From NCBI RefSeq assembly GCF_900105385.1, contig NZ_LT629772.1:4712001-4776000 (forward strand): a stretch of DNA of 64,000 nt, in the 5' to 3' direction. Below the pieces are notes generated by a model, which was not told the DNA's origin, did not search any database, and saw nothing but the letters and a program-made list of their open reading frames with translations. A program made the position numbers and the translations under genes. Positions within the stretch are counted from its first letter, which is position 1; each line of letters opens with the position of its first letter. Below, one piece after another: positions 34,648-43,524 of the stretch. The stretch is from Microlunatus soli. GTDB taxonomy: Bacteria > Actinomycetota > Actinomycetes > Propionibacteriales > Propionibacteriaceae.

Positions 34648-34653
34648 AGGGTA
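34648..34653 (-). promoter_or_regulatory. -10 box (TACCCT), leaderless promoter
   Basis: Minus-strand TACCCT 6 bp before the lipid kinase GTG at 34641. Confidence 0.45.
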
Positions 34654-34692
34654 GTCGGCTGCTGTCGGGCCGCCGCGCGGCGGAGAGCGGGG

Positions 34693-37611
34693 CTACCGGG
34701 CCAGCAGGTCGGCCAGGCTGATCGCCGACCGGTCGCTGAGCTCGGCCAGCTGGGTGCGGCAGGAGAAGCCGTCGGCCAGCACGATCGCGTCCGGGCCCGC
34801 CTGCCGGACCGCGGGCAGCAGGTCGTGTTCGGCGACCTTCAGGCTCACCTCGTAATGTCCTTGCTCCATACCGAAGTTGCCTGCCAGACCGCAACACCCG
34901 CCGACAGTGGTGATCTTCGCCCCGGTCCGGGCGAGCAGGGCGGCATCGGTCTGCCAGCCGATCACCGAGCTGTGGTGGCAGTGCGGCTGGACGACCAGCT
35001 CGACGTCGGTCAGGTCCGGCGGCTGCCAGCCCTCGGTGCCGGTCAGCAGTTCGGCCAGGGTGGAGACCTGGGCCGCCACTGTCGGCACCCGATGATCATC
35101 GGGCAACAACTCGGGGGCGTCGCTGCGCCAGACCGCCAGGCAGGACGGCTCCAGACCGACGATCGGAATCCCGGCCTCGGCGTACGGTGCCAACACGTCC
35201 AGCGCGTGCCGCAACTGCCGACGGGCGCCGTCCAACTGACCGGTGGTGATCCAGGTCAGCCCACAGCAGGCGTCCCGACCCAACAGGTACGGCTGGTAGC
35301 CGGCCGATCGCAGCACCGTGATAGCGGACGCGATCGGTCCACCGGCGAACTGCGAGGACAGTGAGTCGGTCCAGATGATCACCGGGCCGTGCTTGGTGAC
35401 ACTTCCCAAGCCCTGCAGGGATCTGGCGGGCCCGGCAACCGCAGCCCGAGACCTGATCTGCCGGGCGGCGGTCTCGAAGGACGGCAACGAACGGCGCGGA
35501 TCGATGCCGGCGATGATCTTCAGCAAGCGGCCGACACCGGGCAGCCCGAGGGACAGGTTGGCCAGCCGGGCCAGGCCCGGGATCCGGGTGATCAACCGTC
35601 CCCAGCGCGGCAGCCAGCCCAGCGCGTAGTGCGCCCGCGGCCGCAGCCGGCCGTCGTAGGTCCGGTCCAGCACCTCGGCCTTGTACGCGGCCATGTCGAT
35701 GCCGGTCGGGCAGTCCCGGCGGCATCCCTTGCAGGACAGGCACAGATCGAGCGCGTCGTGCACCTGTGGCGACGACCAGCCGCCGTCGATCAACGTGCCG
35801 TTGATCATCTCCTCCAACACCCGGGACCGGCCCCGGGTGGAGTCCTTCTCCTCGCCGGTGGCCTGGAAGGAGGGACACATCACGCCGCCCGTTCCGCTGC
35901 CGGCCGGGTTGCTGGCCACGCACTTGCCGACACCGGTGCAGCGGTGCACCTCGCCGGTGAAGTGCGGTTCCAACATCGCCAACGGCCGGGTCCTGACCTG
36001 AGGGATCCGCAGATCGGCGTCCAGTGGCGCCGGGTCGACCAGCACACCGGGGTTGAGCAGGTTCTTCGGATCGAAGATCTGCTTCACCGCGCCGAACAGT
36101 TCGATCGCCCGCGGTGAGTACATCTTCGGCAACAGCGCCGAACGGTGCCGGCCGTCGCCGTGCTCGCCGGACATCGAGCCGCCGTAGCCGGCGACCAGGT
36201 CGGCGGCCTCTTCCACGAAGCGCCGATAGCGGGCGGCGCCGTCGTCCTCCCACAACGGGAAGTCGATCCGGATGTGCACACACCCGTCGCCGAAGTGCCC
36301 GTACGGCAACCCCTCCACCCCGTGTTCGCCCATCAGCTCGTCGAACCGACGCAGATAGGAACCGAGGTGCTCCGGCGGCACCGCCGTATCCTCCCAGCCG
36401 GCGTGCGCCGGCCGGGACAGGCTGACCGCGGCCAGTCCGGCGCCGTCCTCACGGATCTTCCACAGCCGCGCGGCCTGGGCGGGATCATCGACCAGGAAGC
36501 CGTCCAGGCAACCGGAGTCGGCCAGCACCCGCTGCGCCCGGGACCGGACCTCCTGGTCGTCCTCACCGGTCAGCTCGACCAGCATCCAGCCGGCTCCGCG
36601 CGGCAGTGCCGGTACCGAGCCCTCGCCCTGCTGGCGGCGTACCACGTCGACGATCCGGGAATCCAGGCCTTCGGCGGCTGTCGGTCGGTAGGGCAGGATG
36701 GCCGGTACGGCGTCGGCCGCCTCGGGCATGCTCGGATAGCCGAGCGCGATCATGATCTTGCTCGGGGCGTCGGCCACCAACCGGACGGTGGCGCGGGTGA
36801 TCATGCCCAGCGTGCCTTCGGTGCCGGCGAAGAACTTCAGGATGTCGAAGCCGCGTTCGGGCAGCAGATTTTCCATCGCATAACCGGAGACCTGACGGCC
36901 GAAGGTGCCGAACTCGGTGCGGATCGTCGCCAGTCGATCATGAACGAGCCGCTCCAGCGATCCGAACAGCGGCGAGTCTGCGGGGGAGCTGTCCGGCCGC
37001 AGCGTGTGCCGGCCGCCGTCCAGGGTGGCGACCTCCAGCTCGGCCAGATTGTCCGAGGTCCGGCCGTAGCCCAGCGCTCGGGAGCCGCAGGCGTTGTTGC
37101 CGATCATGCCGCCGACGGTGCACCGGGTGTGCGAGGACGGATCCGGGCCGAACCGCAGTCCGACCTTGGTGGCCTCGCGTTGCAGCGCGGCGTGCACGAT
37201 GCCCGGCTCGACCGTTGCGGTCCGGGCTTCGGGGTCGATGTCGATGATCTTGTTCAGATGGCGCGAGGTGTTCAGGATGATGCCGGCGCCGACGGCGTTG
37301 CCGGCGATGGACGTGCCGGCACCGCGGCTGGTGATCGGCACCCCGTGCTCGGCGGCCAACAGGCCGATCTCGACCAGTTCGTCGGCGGTCCGCGGCCGGG
37401 CGACCAGCTGGGGCACGATCCGATACAGCGACGCGTCGCTGGAATACAGCGCCCGGGTCAGGGTGTCGGCGTGCACGGCATCGTCGAGTCCGCGGCGCTG
37501 CGCTGCGGCGAGCATCTCGGCGGCGGCAGAGCCGATCCCGTTGGGCTCCGGGGCGGTCAGTGCCGAGGAACGCTGCCCCGTTCGCGGCTCGGTCGTGCGC
37601 AGCTCAGTCAT
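34693..37611 (-). CDS. FAD-linked and Fe-S-binding dehydrogenase (D-lactate/glycolate type)
   Basis: Very large flavoprotein of 972 residues combining an FAD-binding PCMH/VAO-type domain with a ferredoxin/CCG electron-transfer half, as in quinone-linked D-lactate or D-2-hydroxyacid dehydrogenases. The FAD domain has VPITSRGAGTSIAGNAVGAG and CTVGGMIGNNACGSRALGYG. Two 4Fe-4S clusters are suggested by HRCTGVGKC...MCPSFQATGEE and CLSCKGCRRDCPTGIDMAAY. The C-terminal CCG region includes GRDACCGLTW and GGCCGLAGNFGMEQG. ATG 37611 follows TAGGCT by 8 bp. A MarR regulator lies 44 bp upstream on the same strand. Substrate inferred only from family. Confidence 0.92.
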   Translation of the reverse strand: MTELRTTEPRTGQRSSALTAPEPNGIGSAAAEMLAAAQRRGLDDAVHADTLTRALYSSDASLYRIVPQLVARPRTADELVEIGLLAAEHGVPITSRGAGTSIAGNAVGAGIILNTSRHLNKIIDIDPEARTATVEPGIVHAALQREATKVGLRFGPDPSSHTRCTVGGMIGNNACGSRALGYGRTSDNLAELEVATLDGGRHTLRPDSSPADSPLFGSLERLVHDRLATIRTEFGTFGRQVSGYAMENLLPERGFDILKFFAGTEGTLGMITRATVRLVADAPSKIMIALGYPSMPEAADAVPAILPYRPTAAEGLDSRIVDVVRRQQGEGSVPALPRGAGWMLVELTGEDDQEVRSRAQRVLADSGCLDGFLVDDPAQAARLWKIREDGAGLAAVSLSRPAHAGWEDTAVPPEHLGSYLRRFDELMGEHGVEGLPYGHFGDGCVHIRIDFPLWEDDGAARYRRFVEEAADLVAGYGGSMSGEHGDGRHRSALLPKMYSPRAIELFGAVKQIFDPKNLLNPGVLVDPAPLDADLRIPQVRTRPLAMLEPHFTGEVHRCTGVGKCVASNPAGSGTGGVMCPSFQATGEEKDSTRGRSRVLEEMINGTLIDGGWSSPQVHDALDLCLSCKGCRRDCPTGIDMAAYKAEVLDRTYDGRLRPRAHYALGWLPRWGRLITRIPGLARLANLSLGLPGVGRLLKIIAGIDPRRSLPSFETAARQIRSRAAVAGPARSLQGLGSVTKHGPVIIWTDSLSSQFAGGPIASAITVLRSAGYQPYLLGRDACCGLTWITTGQLDGARRQLRHALDVLAPYAEAGIPIVGLEPSCLAVWRSDAPELLPDDHRVPTVAAQVSTLAELLTGTEGWQPPDLTDVELVVQPHCHHSSVIGWQTDAALLARTGAKITTVGGCCGLAGNFGMEQGHYEVSLKVAEHDLLPAVRQAGPDAIVLADGFSCRTQLAELSDRSAISLADLLAR

Positions 37612-37619
37612 CGGCGCTC

Positions 37620-37625
37620 AGCCTA
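37620..37625 (-). promoter_or_regulatory. -10 box (TAGGCT), leaderless promoter of the dehydrogenase
   Basis: Minus-strand TAGGCT 8 bp before ATG 37611, in the gap to the MarR gene. Confidence 0.45.
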
Positions 37626-37655
37626 AGCCCACAGCCACCGGACCGGGTCGGCGGA

Positions 37656-38219
37656 TCAGCCGGTGGCGGCGGTGCCGAAGTCGTCCAACTCCTGCTCCGA
37701 GCTGTCGGTGGGACCGTCGGTCGGACACGGCGCCACCCGAAGCAGTTGGCGCGGCGCCAGTCGGCCGTCGTCACGCGGAGTGTCCAGGACGGCGTCGAAA
37801 GCCCGACCGAGCGCGGCGAAGTCCTCCGGGCCGGCGGCATCGACGAAATGTCGCCGGACCGATGCGACATGGGCCGGCGCTGCCCGTTCCAGCAGTGCCG
37901 CTCCGGCGTCGGTCAGCAGGGCCCAGACACCGCGGCGGTCGGCCCCACAGCTGGTCCGGGTCACCCGGCCGGCGGCCTCCATCCGGGTGACCGTGTGGGT
38001 GAGCCGGGACCGCGACTGATGCACCGCGTCGGCCAGTTCCGACATCCGCAGCCGGTGATCGGGACTCTCCGACAGGCAGACCAGGATGCTGTACTCGTTC
38101 AGGGACACGTCGAACGGGCGGAGCGCGACGTCCATCCGCTCCAACAGCTCGGCACCGCCCATCAGATAGGTGCGCCAGATCCGCTGTTCGGCCTCGCTGA
38201 GCCACCGCGTGTCGTCCAT
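37656..38219 (-). CDS. MarR-family transcriptional regulator
   Basis: Winged-helix regulator of 187 residues. Helices around LMGGAELLERMDVALRPFDV lead into the HTH LSESPDHRLRMSELADAVHQ, recognition helix SRSRLTHTVTRMEAAGRVTR and wing CGADRRGVWALLTDAG. The last 30 residues (CPTDGPTDSSEQELDDFGTA) are an acidic tail beyond the usual MarR length. ATG 38219 follows TAGATT by 6 bp. It lies directly upstream of the FAD/Fe-S dehydrogenase on the same strand; whether it regulates that gene is a guess. Confidence 0.9.
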   Translation of the reverse strand: MDDTRWLSEAEQRIWRTYLMGGAELLERMDVALRPFDVSLNEYSILVCLSESPDHRLRMSELADAVHQSRSRLTHTVTRMEAAGRVTRTSCGADRRGVWALLTDAGAALLERAAPAHVASVRRHFVDAAGPEDFAALGRAFDAVLDTPRDDGRLAPRQLLRVAPCPTDGPTDSSEQELDDFGTAATG

Positions 38220-38225
38220 CCGGTA

Positions 38226-38231
38226 AATCTA
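38226..38231 (-). promoter_or_regulatory. -10 box (TAGATT), leaderless promoter of the MarR gene
   Basis: Minus-strand TAGATT 6 bp before ATG 38219. Confidence 0.45.
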
Positions 38232-38260
38232 TGTCGACTGTGGGGCACAACAAATTTGTG

Positions 38261-38953
38261 TTAGGGAATGCGGTTGGAAAACTGAGGTCGCGTTGGGGTC
38301 AGGGTGTGCCGGACCGCGTTCACCGCAGCCGCCATCATCACCCAGGAGACGGCCAGGCTGACCAACTGGACGATCGTTCGGGCCGTGGCCTCGGTCGTCG
38401 CCGCGTGCGGGTCGGCGTGGGTGAGCGTTGCGAGCAGGTAGGTCAGGCCGATCGACAGGGCCGTCATCGCGCCGAAGCCGAGCGCGATCCCTCGGCGAGG
38501 CCGCCGGCCGATGCGAGAACGATGACTGGTCAGCCAGGCGGCGGCGGTCGCTCCGCCGGCGGTCAGCACCCCGACCAGGCTGAACGCCTCGATCGCCGAG
38601 CGTCCGGTCGCGGTGTGCGCGCCCGGCCCGAAGAAGTGGCCGAACAGGGTCCAACAGCCCAGGATCACCGGATAGGCGATCGCCACCAGGATCGCCGACC
38701 GGATGGTGCAGTCGGCGCTGATCTCGTCCCGGCAGAGCTCGGCGACGGTGCCGGCGTCGCCGAATTCGTCGAGCGCTCGACGTTCGGCGGACGCCCGGTC
38801 GAGGCCGTCGGCTCGATGGGCGTCGATCGCGTCGGTCAGGCCGTCGCGGACCTCGGCGATCAGCTCCCTGCTGCGCCGGCCGCGCGGCAGTTCGCGTCGC
38901 AACCGGCGGATCAGATGGTCGATGCTGTCCGGTGTCGTGGTCGTCATGGTCAT
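38261..38953 (-). CDS. HAAS-type membrane protein cotranscribed with PadR
   Basis: Protein of 230 residues. Its N-terminal 75 residues form the helical domain found after PadR regulators (DHLIRRLRRELPRGRRSREL, ALDEFGDAGTVAELCRDEIS). Four hydrophobic helices then occupy about 85-225 (AILVAIAYPVILGCWTLFGH, AIEAFSLVGVLTAGGATAAA and two more). The function is probably as sensory or partner membrane protein to the PadR repressor. ATG 38953 overlaps the PadR stop by 4 bp (ATGA), which fixes the start; the longer frame runs inside padR. Confidence 0.82.
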   Translation of the reverse strand: MTMTTTTPDSIDHLIRRLRRELPRGRRSRELIAEVRDGLTDAIDAHRADGLDRASAERRALDEFGDAGTVAELCRDEISADCTIRSAILVAIAYPVILGCWTLFGHFFGPGAHTATGRSAIEAFSLVGVLTAGGATAAAWLTSHRSRIGRRPRRGIALGFGAMTALSIGLTYLLATLTHADPHAATTEATARTIVQLVSLAVSWVMMAAAVNAVRHTLTPTRPQFSNRIP

Positions 38954-39312
38954 CCCGAGGTCGCCGGTCGACCGATGGCCGACTGCGCACGTCCCGATCC
39001 GCCGAGCACCCGCTGGATCGTCCCGGAGAAGCGCATCCATTCCGACCGGCGGTCGCTCAGTGCCCGGCGGCCGGCGCTGGTCAGGGTGTAGGTCCGTCGC
39101 CGTCGTCCGCCGACCGTGCTCCAGCTGCCGCGCAGCCAGCCGGCGTTCTCCAGTCGCCGTAATGCCGGATAGACGGTGCCGGTCGGCAGGTCCAGCTCGC
39201 CGGCGCTGCGCCGCTGGAGTGCCTCGATGACGGCGTAGCCGTGCAACGGGCCGTCCTCCAGGACGGCGAGCAGCAACGAGTCCAGGTGTCCCTTGACATT
39301 GTCAGCTGCCAT
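38950..39312 (-). CDS. PadR-family transcriptional regulator
   Basis: Regulator of 120 residues with the PadR winged helix: KGHLDSLLLAVLEDGPLHGY, AVIEALQRRSAGELDLPTGT, VYPALRRLENAGWLRGSWST and the wing GGRRRRTYTLTSAGRRAL. The C-terminal dimerisation helix is short. ATG 39312 follows a minus-strand TACAGT box by 7 bp. It forms a two-gene unit with the overlapping HAAS-type membrane protein, a widespread PadR arrangement. Divergent from the multicopper oxidase operon. Confidence 0.92.
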   Translation of the reverse strand: MAADNVKGHLDSLLLAVLEDGPLHGYAVIEALQRRSAGELDLPTGTVYPALRRLENAGWLRGSWSTVGGRRRRTYTLTSAGRRALSDRRSEWMRFSGTIQRVLGGSGRAQSAIGRPATSG

Positions 39313-39319
39313 GCGTCCG

Positions 39320-39325
39320 ACTGTA
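39320..39325 (-). promoter_or_regulatory. -10 box (TACAGT), leaderless promoter of padR
   Basis: Minus-strand TACAGT 7 bp before ATG 39312. Confidence 0.45.
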
Positions 39326-39416
39326 CGCGGTTGCGGGGCCGATGGGTTGGCTGCCTGGGTATTGATCGGTGTGCGATCGGTGCTGACCCCAACCTGAGAT
39401 CAGGGCATAACCCGAT

Positions 39417-39441
39417 GTATAGGTAGACAGTCTACGTATAC
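39417..39441 (+). promoter_or_regulatory. 25-bp palindromic operator over the promoter of the oxidase operon
   Basis: GTATA-G-GTAGAC-A-GTCTAC-G-TATAC: an odd palindrome with a perfect 13-bp centre (39423-39435) and matching outer arms. A TACGGT -10 box (39439-39444) overlaps its right edge and lies 6 bp before ATG 39451, so a bound repressor would block RNA polymerase. The TAGAC/GTCTA core is TetR-operator-like; no TetR gene is adjacent. Confidence 0.65.
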
Positions 39442-39450
39442 GGTCTGATC

Positions 39451-39936
39451 ATGACCTCAGTATCGACACCGACGACCGGGCCGCGGTCGTCCGCCGTGTT
39501 CGGCGTGAGTCGGTGGCTGTTGCGGATCCTGCTGACGCTGACCGCGCTGCTGCTGTTCACCCAACCGGTCAGCATCGGCCAGTATCTGCAGGGCCGCTTC
39601 ACCATGCTCGACATGCACGCCGCCGTGGGCAGCGGCGTGATCGTCGTGTCCTTCTTCGCCGCCTGCGCGGCTGTCTTCTACACCATCGTCGGTGGGCGGG
39701 TCTGGGTCCCGATCACGGTCGGCGTCACCGGCTTCCTGATCGAGATCCAGGTCGGCATGGGGTACGCCCATCAGCTCGGCATCCACGTCCCGCTCGGAGT
39801 GACGATCATCGCGGCCGGCATCCTGCTGGCGATCTGGGTCTGGACGCCCGCGTCGGGTCGTTCCCGGGCCCGCCGGCGGCCACCGATCAAGACACCGGAC
39901 GAGGTCGACCGGGACCCGGAGCGGGTGATCGGATGA
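39451..39936 (+). CDS. Four-helix membrane protein in multicopper oxidase operon
   Basis: Membrane protein of 161 residues with four hydrophobic helices (LLRILLTLTALLLFTQPV, GSGVIVVSFFAACAAVFYTI, VWVPITVGVTGFLIEIQVGM, VPLGVTIIAAGILLAIWVWT) and a basic cytoplasmic tail. His-containing helix 2 start (MLDMHAAVG) and helix 3 end (GYAHQLGIHVPLG) resemble small haem- or copper-associated membrane proteins, but I cannot name the family with confidence. ATG 39451 immediately follows a -10 box, giving a leaderless start. Its stop overlaps the oxidase ATG (ATGA), so they work as a pair. Confidence 0.8.
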   Translation: MTSVSTPTTGPRSSAVFGVSRWLLRILLTLTALLLFTQPVSIGQYLQGRFTMLDMHAAVGSGVIVVSFFAACAAVFYTIVGGRVWVPITVGVTGFLIEIQVGMGYAHQLGIHVPLGVTIIAAGILLAIWVWTPASGRSRARRRPPIKTPDEVDRDPERVIG

Positions 39937-41507
39937 GACGCCGGACGCTGTTGACCGCGGCCGGGATCGGGCTCGCCGGTGCCGCGGTCGGCGGGCTCGC
40001 CGGCTGCGCCGACAGTCCGGCCGACCAGACCGCGCGACTGTTGCCCAGCACCGGCCGGCTGCCGGCGCCGTACCAGGTGCCGCTACCGATCCCGGCGATC
40101 AAGGAGCCGGTCGCTCGCCGGAACGGCGTGACGCGCTACGAGATCATCCAACGCACTGCCGACGTCGAGATCCTGCCCGGCACCCGAACCACGATCATGG
40201 GCTACGACGGCAGCTTTCCGGGGCCGACGATCAGGGCCCGTCGCGGTGAACGGGTCGTGGTCCGGCACCGCAACCGGCTGCCGGTGCCGACGGTGGTCCA
40301 CCTGCACGGCGGCAACACCGCGGCCGAGGACGACGGCTACCCGGTGGACCTGGTGCTGCCGGTCCGCGACGCCGACAGGTTCGAGCACGGTGGCGGGTCG
40401 ATGGGTGGCGGGCACGCCCCGATGGCGATGAACGGCGACGTCTCGCACGGGTTCCGCGACTATCACTACGACCATGATCAACAAGCTGCGACGCTGTGGT
40501 ATCACGATCATCGGATGGACTTCACCGGAGCCCAGGTCTGGCGTGGGTTGGCCGGCTTCCACCTGATCAACGACGACGTCGAGGACGGGCTCGGGCTGCC
40601 GCATGACGAGCGGGACATCCCGCTGATGCTCACCGATCGGTCGTTCGCCGAGGACGGCAGCCTGCTCTACCCGGCGGCGGATCCACAGCTGGTCGACAAG
40701 CCCGGCGTCACCGAGGACTACGCGTCCGGTGTGCTCGGCGACGTCATCCTGGTCAACGGCGCTCCCTGGCCCGAGCTGGAGGTCGAGGCCGCGCGCTACC
40801 GCTTCCGGATCCTGAACGCCTCCAACGCCCGGCGCTACCAGTTGCAGTTGGATCCGCCGCCCCCGGGCGGTACGGCGTTCACCCAGGTGGGATCGGATGC
40901 GGGCCTGCTGGCGGCACCGGTCAAACATGGCGACCTGACGATTGCGGCCGCCGAACGGTACGACACGATCGTCGACTTCTCCGGCTATCCGGTGGGCACC
41001 CGGGTCGAGTTGCGCAACGCGCTGGGATCGGGCCGGACGGCGCAGGTGATGCGGTTCACGGTGGCTCGGCAGGCCGCCGACGACTCGACCGTGCCGGCCA
41101 AGCTGGCCGAGATCGAGCCGCTGAACATCGCCGGCGCGGTGCACCGGGAGTGGCGGTTCGCGCGCAAACGGACCCACGGGATGACGATGTGGGCGATCAA
41201 CGGCAAGTTCTTCGACCCGCAGCGGATGGATGCCGACCCCCGGCTCGGACGGACCGAGGTCTGGCGCTTCGCCACCGATCTGCATCACCCGGTGCACGTC
41301 CACCTGTCGCCGTTCCAGGTGCTCAGCCGCAACGGCCACCCGCCGGGGCCGACCGATGCCGGCTGGAAGGACACCCTGGACCTGCGCCCCACCGAATACG
41401 CCGACGTGGCGATCCGGTTCGAGAACCATCGCGGGCACTACCTGATGCACTGCCACAACCTGGAGCACGAGGACATGGGGATGATGTCGGCCTTCAAGGT
41501 GGTCTGA
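39933..41507 (+). CDS. Tat-exported multicopper oxidase lipoprotein
   Basis: Multicopper oxidase of 524 residues (CueO/CotA/bilirubin oxidase-like). The N-terminus MRRRTLLTAAGIGLAGAAVG is a twin-arginine signal ending in the lipobox LAGC, so the folded enzyme would be exported by Tat and lipid-anchored. Copper ligands are visible in all four places: HLHGGNTAAEDDG, LWYHDHRMDF, HPVHVHLSPFQ and HYLMHCHNLEHEDMGMM. A Met/His-rich loop (HGGGSMGGGHAPMAMNG) near residue 155 may bind Cu(I), as in cuprous oxidases. Overlaps the upstream membrane protein gene by 4 bp. Copper detoxification is the likely role. Confidence 0.92.
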   Translation: MRRRTLLTAAGIGLAGAAVGGLAGCADSPADQTARLLPSTGRLPAPYQVPLPIPAIKEPVARRNGVTRYEIIQRTADVEILPGTRTTIMGYDGSFPGPTIRARRGERVVVRHRNRLPVPTVVHLHGGNTAAEDDGYPVDLVLPVRDADRFEHGGGSMGGGHAPMAMNGDVSHGFRDYHYDHDQQAATLWYHDHRMDFTGAQVWRGLAGFHLINDDVEDGLGLPHDERDIPLMLTDRSFAEDGSLLYPAADPQLVDKPGVTEDYASGVLGDVILVNGAPWPELEVEAARYRFRILNASNARRYQLQLDPPPPGGTAFTQVGSDAGLLAAPVKHGDLTIAAAERYDTIVDFSGYPVGTRVELRNALGSGRTAQVMRFTVARQAADDSTVPAKLAEIEPLNIAGAVHREWRFARKRTHGMTMWAINGKFFDPQRMDADPRLGRTEVWRFATDLHHPVHVHLSPFQVLSRNGHPPGPTDAGWKDTLDLRPTEYADVAIRFENHRGHYLMHCHNLEHEDMGMMSAFKVV

Positions 41508-41658
41508 GCCTCAGAGGCGACCGCCGGACCGTGATGTGGGGCCTGTCCTGGACCGTACTGCGCCAGTGCGGCGGAACCGACGATTATTGTTGAGGCCAGG
41601 GATCGGCGTACGGTGCCTGCCGTCACGCGATCAGTCCGAATCACGGGAGCGAGCGTCA

Positions 41659-43494
41659 ATGTCGTCCAGCAACGGGTCCCCCTACAGCGCCGGCAGCCTG
41701 GAACGGGTCCAGGCGCGCCCGGGCACGGTCGGGGAGATGTTCCTGGCCCAGGTGGCCGCTTCCGGGCCGCGCGAGGCCTATCGGTATCCCGAGGGGGACC
41801 GATGGGTGTCGCTCAGCTGGGACCAGGCCAAGGACTACGCGTTCAAGCTGGCCGCAGGGCTGATCTCTCTCGGCCTGGAGCCGGAGGACCGGGTGGGCAT
41901 CGCCTCCGGCACCCGGATCGAATGGGTGCTGGCCGACCTCGCGGTGGTCTGCGCGGCCGGTGCCACGACCACGGTCTACCCCAACACCCAGGCCGCCGAG
42001 GTCGCGTTCATCCTCAGCGACTCCGGTTCGAAGATGATCTTCACCGAGGACGACGGCCAGACCCGGAAGATCCTTGATCAACTCGACGCGCTGCCCGAGG
42101 TCACCAAGATCATCCAGATCGACGGCCGGATCGAACACGATCGGGTGATCGGCTGGCAACAGCTGCTCGCACAGGGTGCCGAGCTGCTGGCCGAACGCCC
42201 GGACGTGGTCGATGTCGCGATGGCGAAGGTCGGGCCGGAGAGCCTGGCCACCCTGATCTACACCTCCGGCACCACCGGCAAGCCGAAGGGGGTTCGGCTG
42301 GTCCACGACAGCTGGACCTACGAAGGTGCGGCGATGAACGAGCTCGGCTTCGCCGGCTCCGACGATCTGCAGTATCTGTGGCTGCCGCTGGCGCATTCGT
42401 TCGGCAAGCTGCTCAGCGTCGTGCAGTTCAAGATCGGTTTCACCACCGCCGTCGACGGCCGGATCGACAAGATCGTCGACGGTCTCGGCCAGGTCCGGCC
42501 CACCTTCATGGCCGGGGCGCCGCGGATCTTCGAGAAGGTGCGGGCCACGATCATGCTGCAGGCCAACAGTGGTCTGAAGGCCAAGATCTTCGGCTGGGCC
42601 TTCGGCGTCGGACGTCGGACCGCTCCGGTCCGGTTGGCCGGCAAACAGCCGACCGGGCTGCTGAAACTGCAGGCCAAGCTCGCCGATCGGCTGGTCTTCT
42701 CCAAGATCAAGGAACGGATGGGCGGCCGGATCCGGTTCTTCGTCTCCGGGTCTGCCGGCCTCGCCGACGAGGTCCAGGAATGGTTCTACGACGCCGGAAT
42801 GCTGGTCATCGAGGGCTACGGGATGACCGAGACCAGCGCGGCCACCTTCGTCGACGACCCGCGCAATCCACACTTCGGCACGGTCGGTCCGCCGGCGGTC
42901 GGAACCGAGGTCAAGATCGCCGAGGACGGCGAGATCATGATCTCCGGGCCAGGGGTGATGCGCGGCTACCACAAGCTGCCGGACGCCACTGCCGAGACGC
43001 TGGTCGACGGTTGGTTGATGACCGGTGACATCGGCCATGTCGACGACTCCGGTTGCCTGGTGATCACCGACCGGAAGAAGGACCTGATCAAGACCTCCGG
43101 CGGCAAGTACGTCGCACCGCAGAAGGTCGAGGGAGCGGTCAAGGCGGTCTGTCCCTACGTCAGCCAGGTCGTCGTGCACGGCGAACATCGCAAGTACATC
43201 AGCGCACTGATCACCCTGGACCCGGACGCCTTGAAGCGCTGGGCCGGTGAGAACGATCTTGCCGACACGCCGCTGGACGAGCTGTCCCGGCTGCCCCAGG
43301 TGCGCACCCTGATCGAGGGCTACGTCGAGCGGGCCAACGGCCAACTGGCACGCTGGGAGACGATCAAGCGCTTCGAGATCCTGCCGGCGGAGTTGTCGGT
43401 CGAGGACGGCGAGGTGACACCGAGCCTGAAGGTCAAGCGCCGCGCCGTCGAGACCCGCTACGCCGAGCTGCTGGACTCGCTGTACGACGACTGA
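41659..43494 (+). CDS. Long-chain acyl-CoA synthetase (AMP-binding)
   Basis: Adenylate-forming enzyme of 611 residues that activates fatty acids to acyl-CoA. The AMP-binding signature is LATLIYTSGTTGKPKGVRLV; further motifs are the linker region GYGMTETSAATF, VDGWLMTGDIGHVDDSGCLV with the conserved TGD, and DLIKTSGGKYVAPQKVEGAV with the C-terminal catalytic Lys region. Overall form matches the FadD15-like long-chain group of actinobacteria. ATG 41659 has GGGAGCGAG upstream. A 17-bp duplication repeats the last codons and the stop (43482-43514). Chain-length preference unknown. Confidence 0.93.
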   Translation: MSSSNGSPYSAGSLERVQARPGTVGEMFLAQVAASGPREAYRYPEGDRWVSLSWDQAKDYAFKLAAGLISLGLEPEDRVGIASGTRIEWVLADLAVVCAAGATTTVYPNTQAAEVAFILSDSGSKMIFTEDDGQTRKILDQLDALPEVTKIIQIDGRIEHDRVIGWQQLLAQGAELLAERPDVVDVAMAKVGPESLATLIYTSGTTGKPKGVRLVHDSWTYEGAAMNELGFAGSDDLQYLWLPLAHSFGKLLSVVQFKIGFTTAVDGRIDKIVDGLGQVRPTFMAGAPRIFEKVRATIMLQANSGLKAKIFGWAFGVGRRTAPVRLAGKQPTGLLKLQAKLADRLVFSKIKERMGGRIRFFVSGSAGLADEVQEWFYDAGMLVIEGYGMTETSAATFVDDPRNPHFGTVGPPAVGTEVKIAEDGEIMISGPGVMRGYHKLPDATAETLVDGWLMTGDIGHVDDSGCLVITDRKKDLIKTSGGKYVAPQKVEGAVKAVCPYVSQVVVHGEHRKYISALITLDPDALKRWAGENDLADTPLDELSRLPQVRTLIEGYVERANGQLARWETIKRFEILPAELSVEDGEVTPSLKVKRRAVETRYAELLDSLYDD

Positions 43495-43514
43495 TCCGGT
43501 ACGACGACTGATCC
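43482..43514 (+). repeat. 17-bp tandem duplication spanning the acyl-CoA synthetase stop codon
   Basis: GTACGACGACTGATCC at 43482-43497 recurs at 43499-43514; each copy includes an in-frame TGA relative to its own phase (Y-D-D-stop). Confidence 0.92.
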
Positions 43515-43524
43515 CGGGGCGTGA

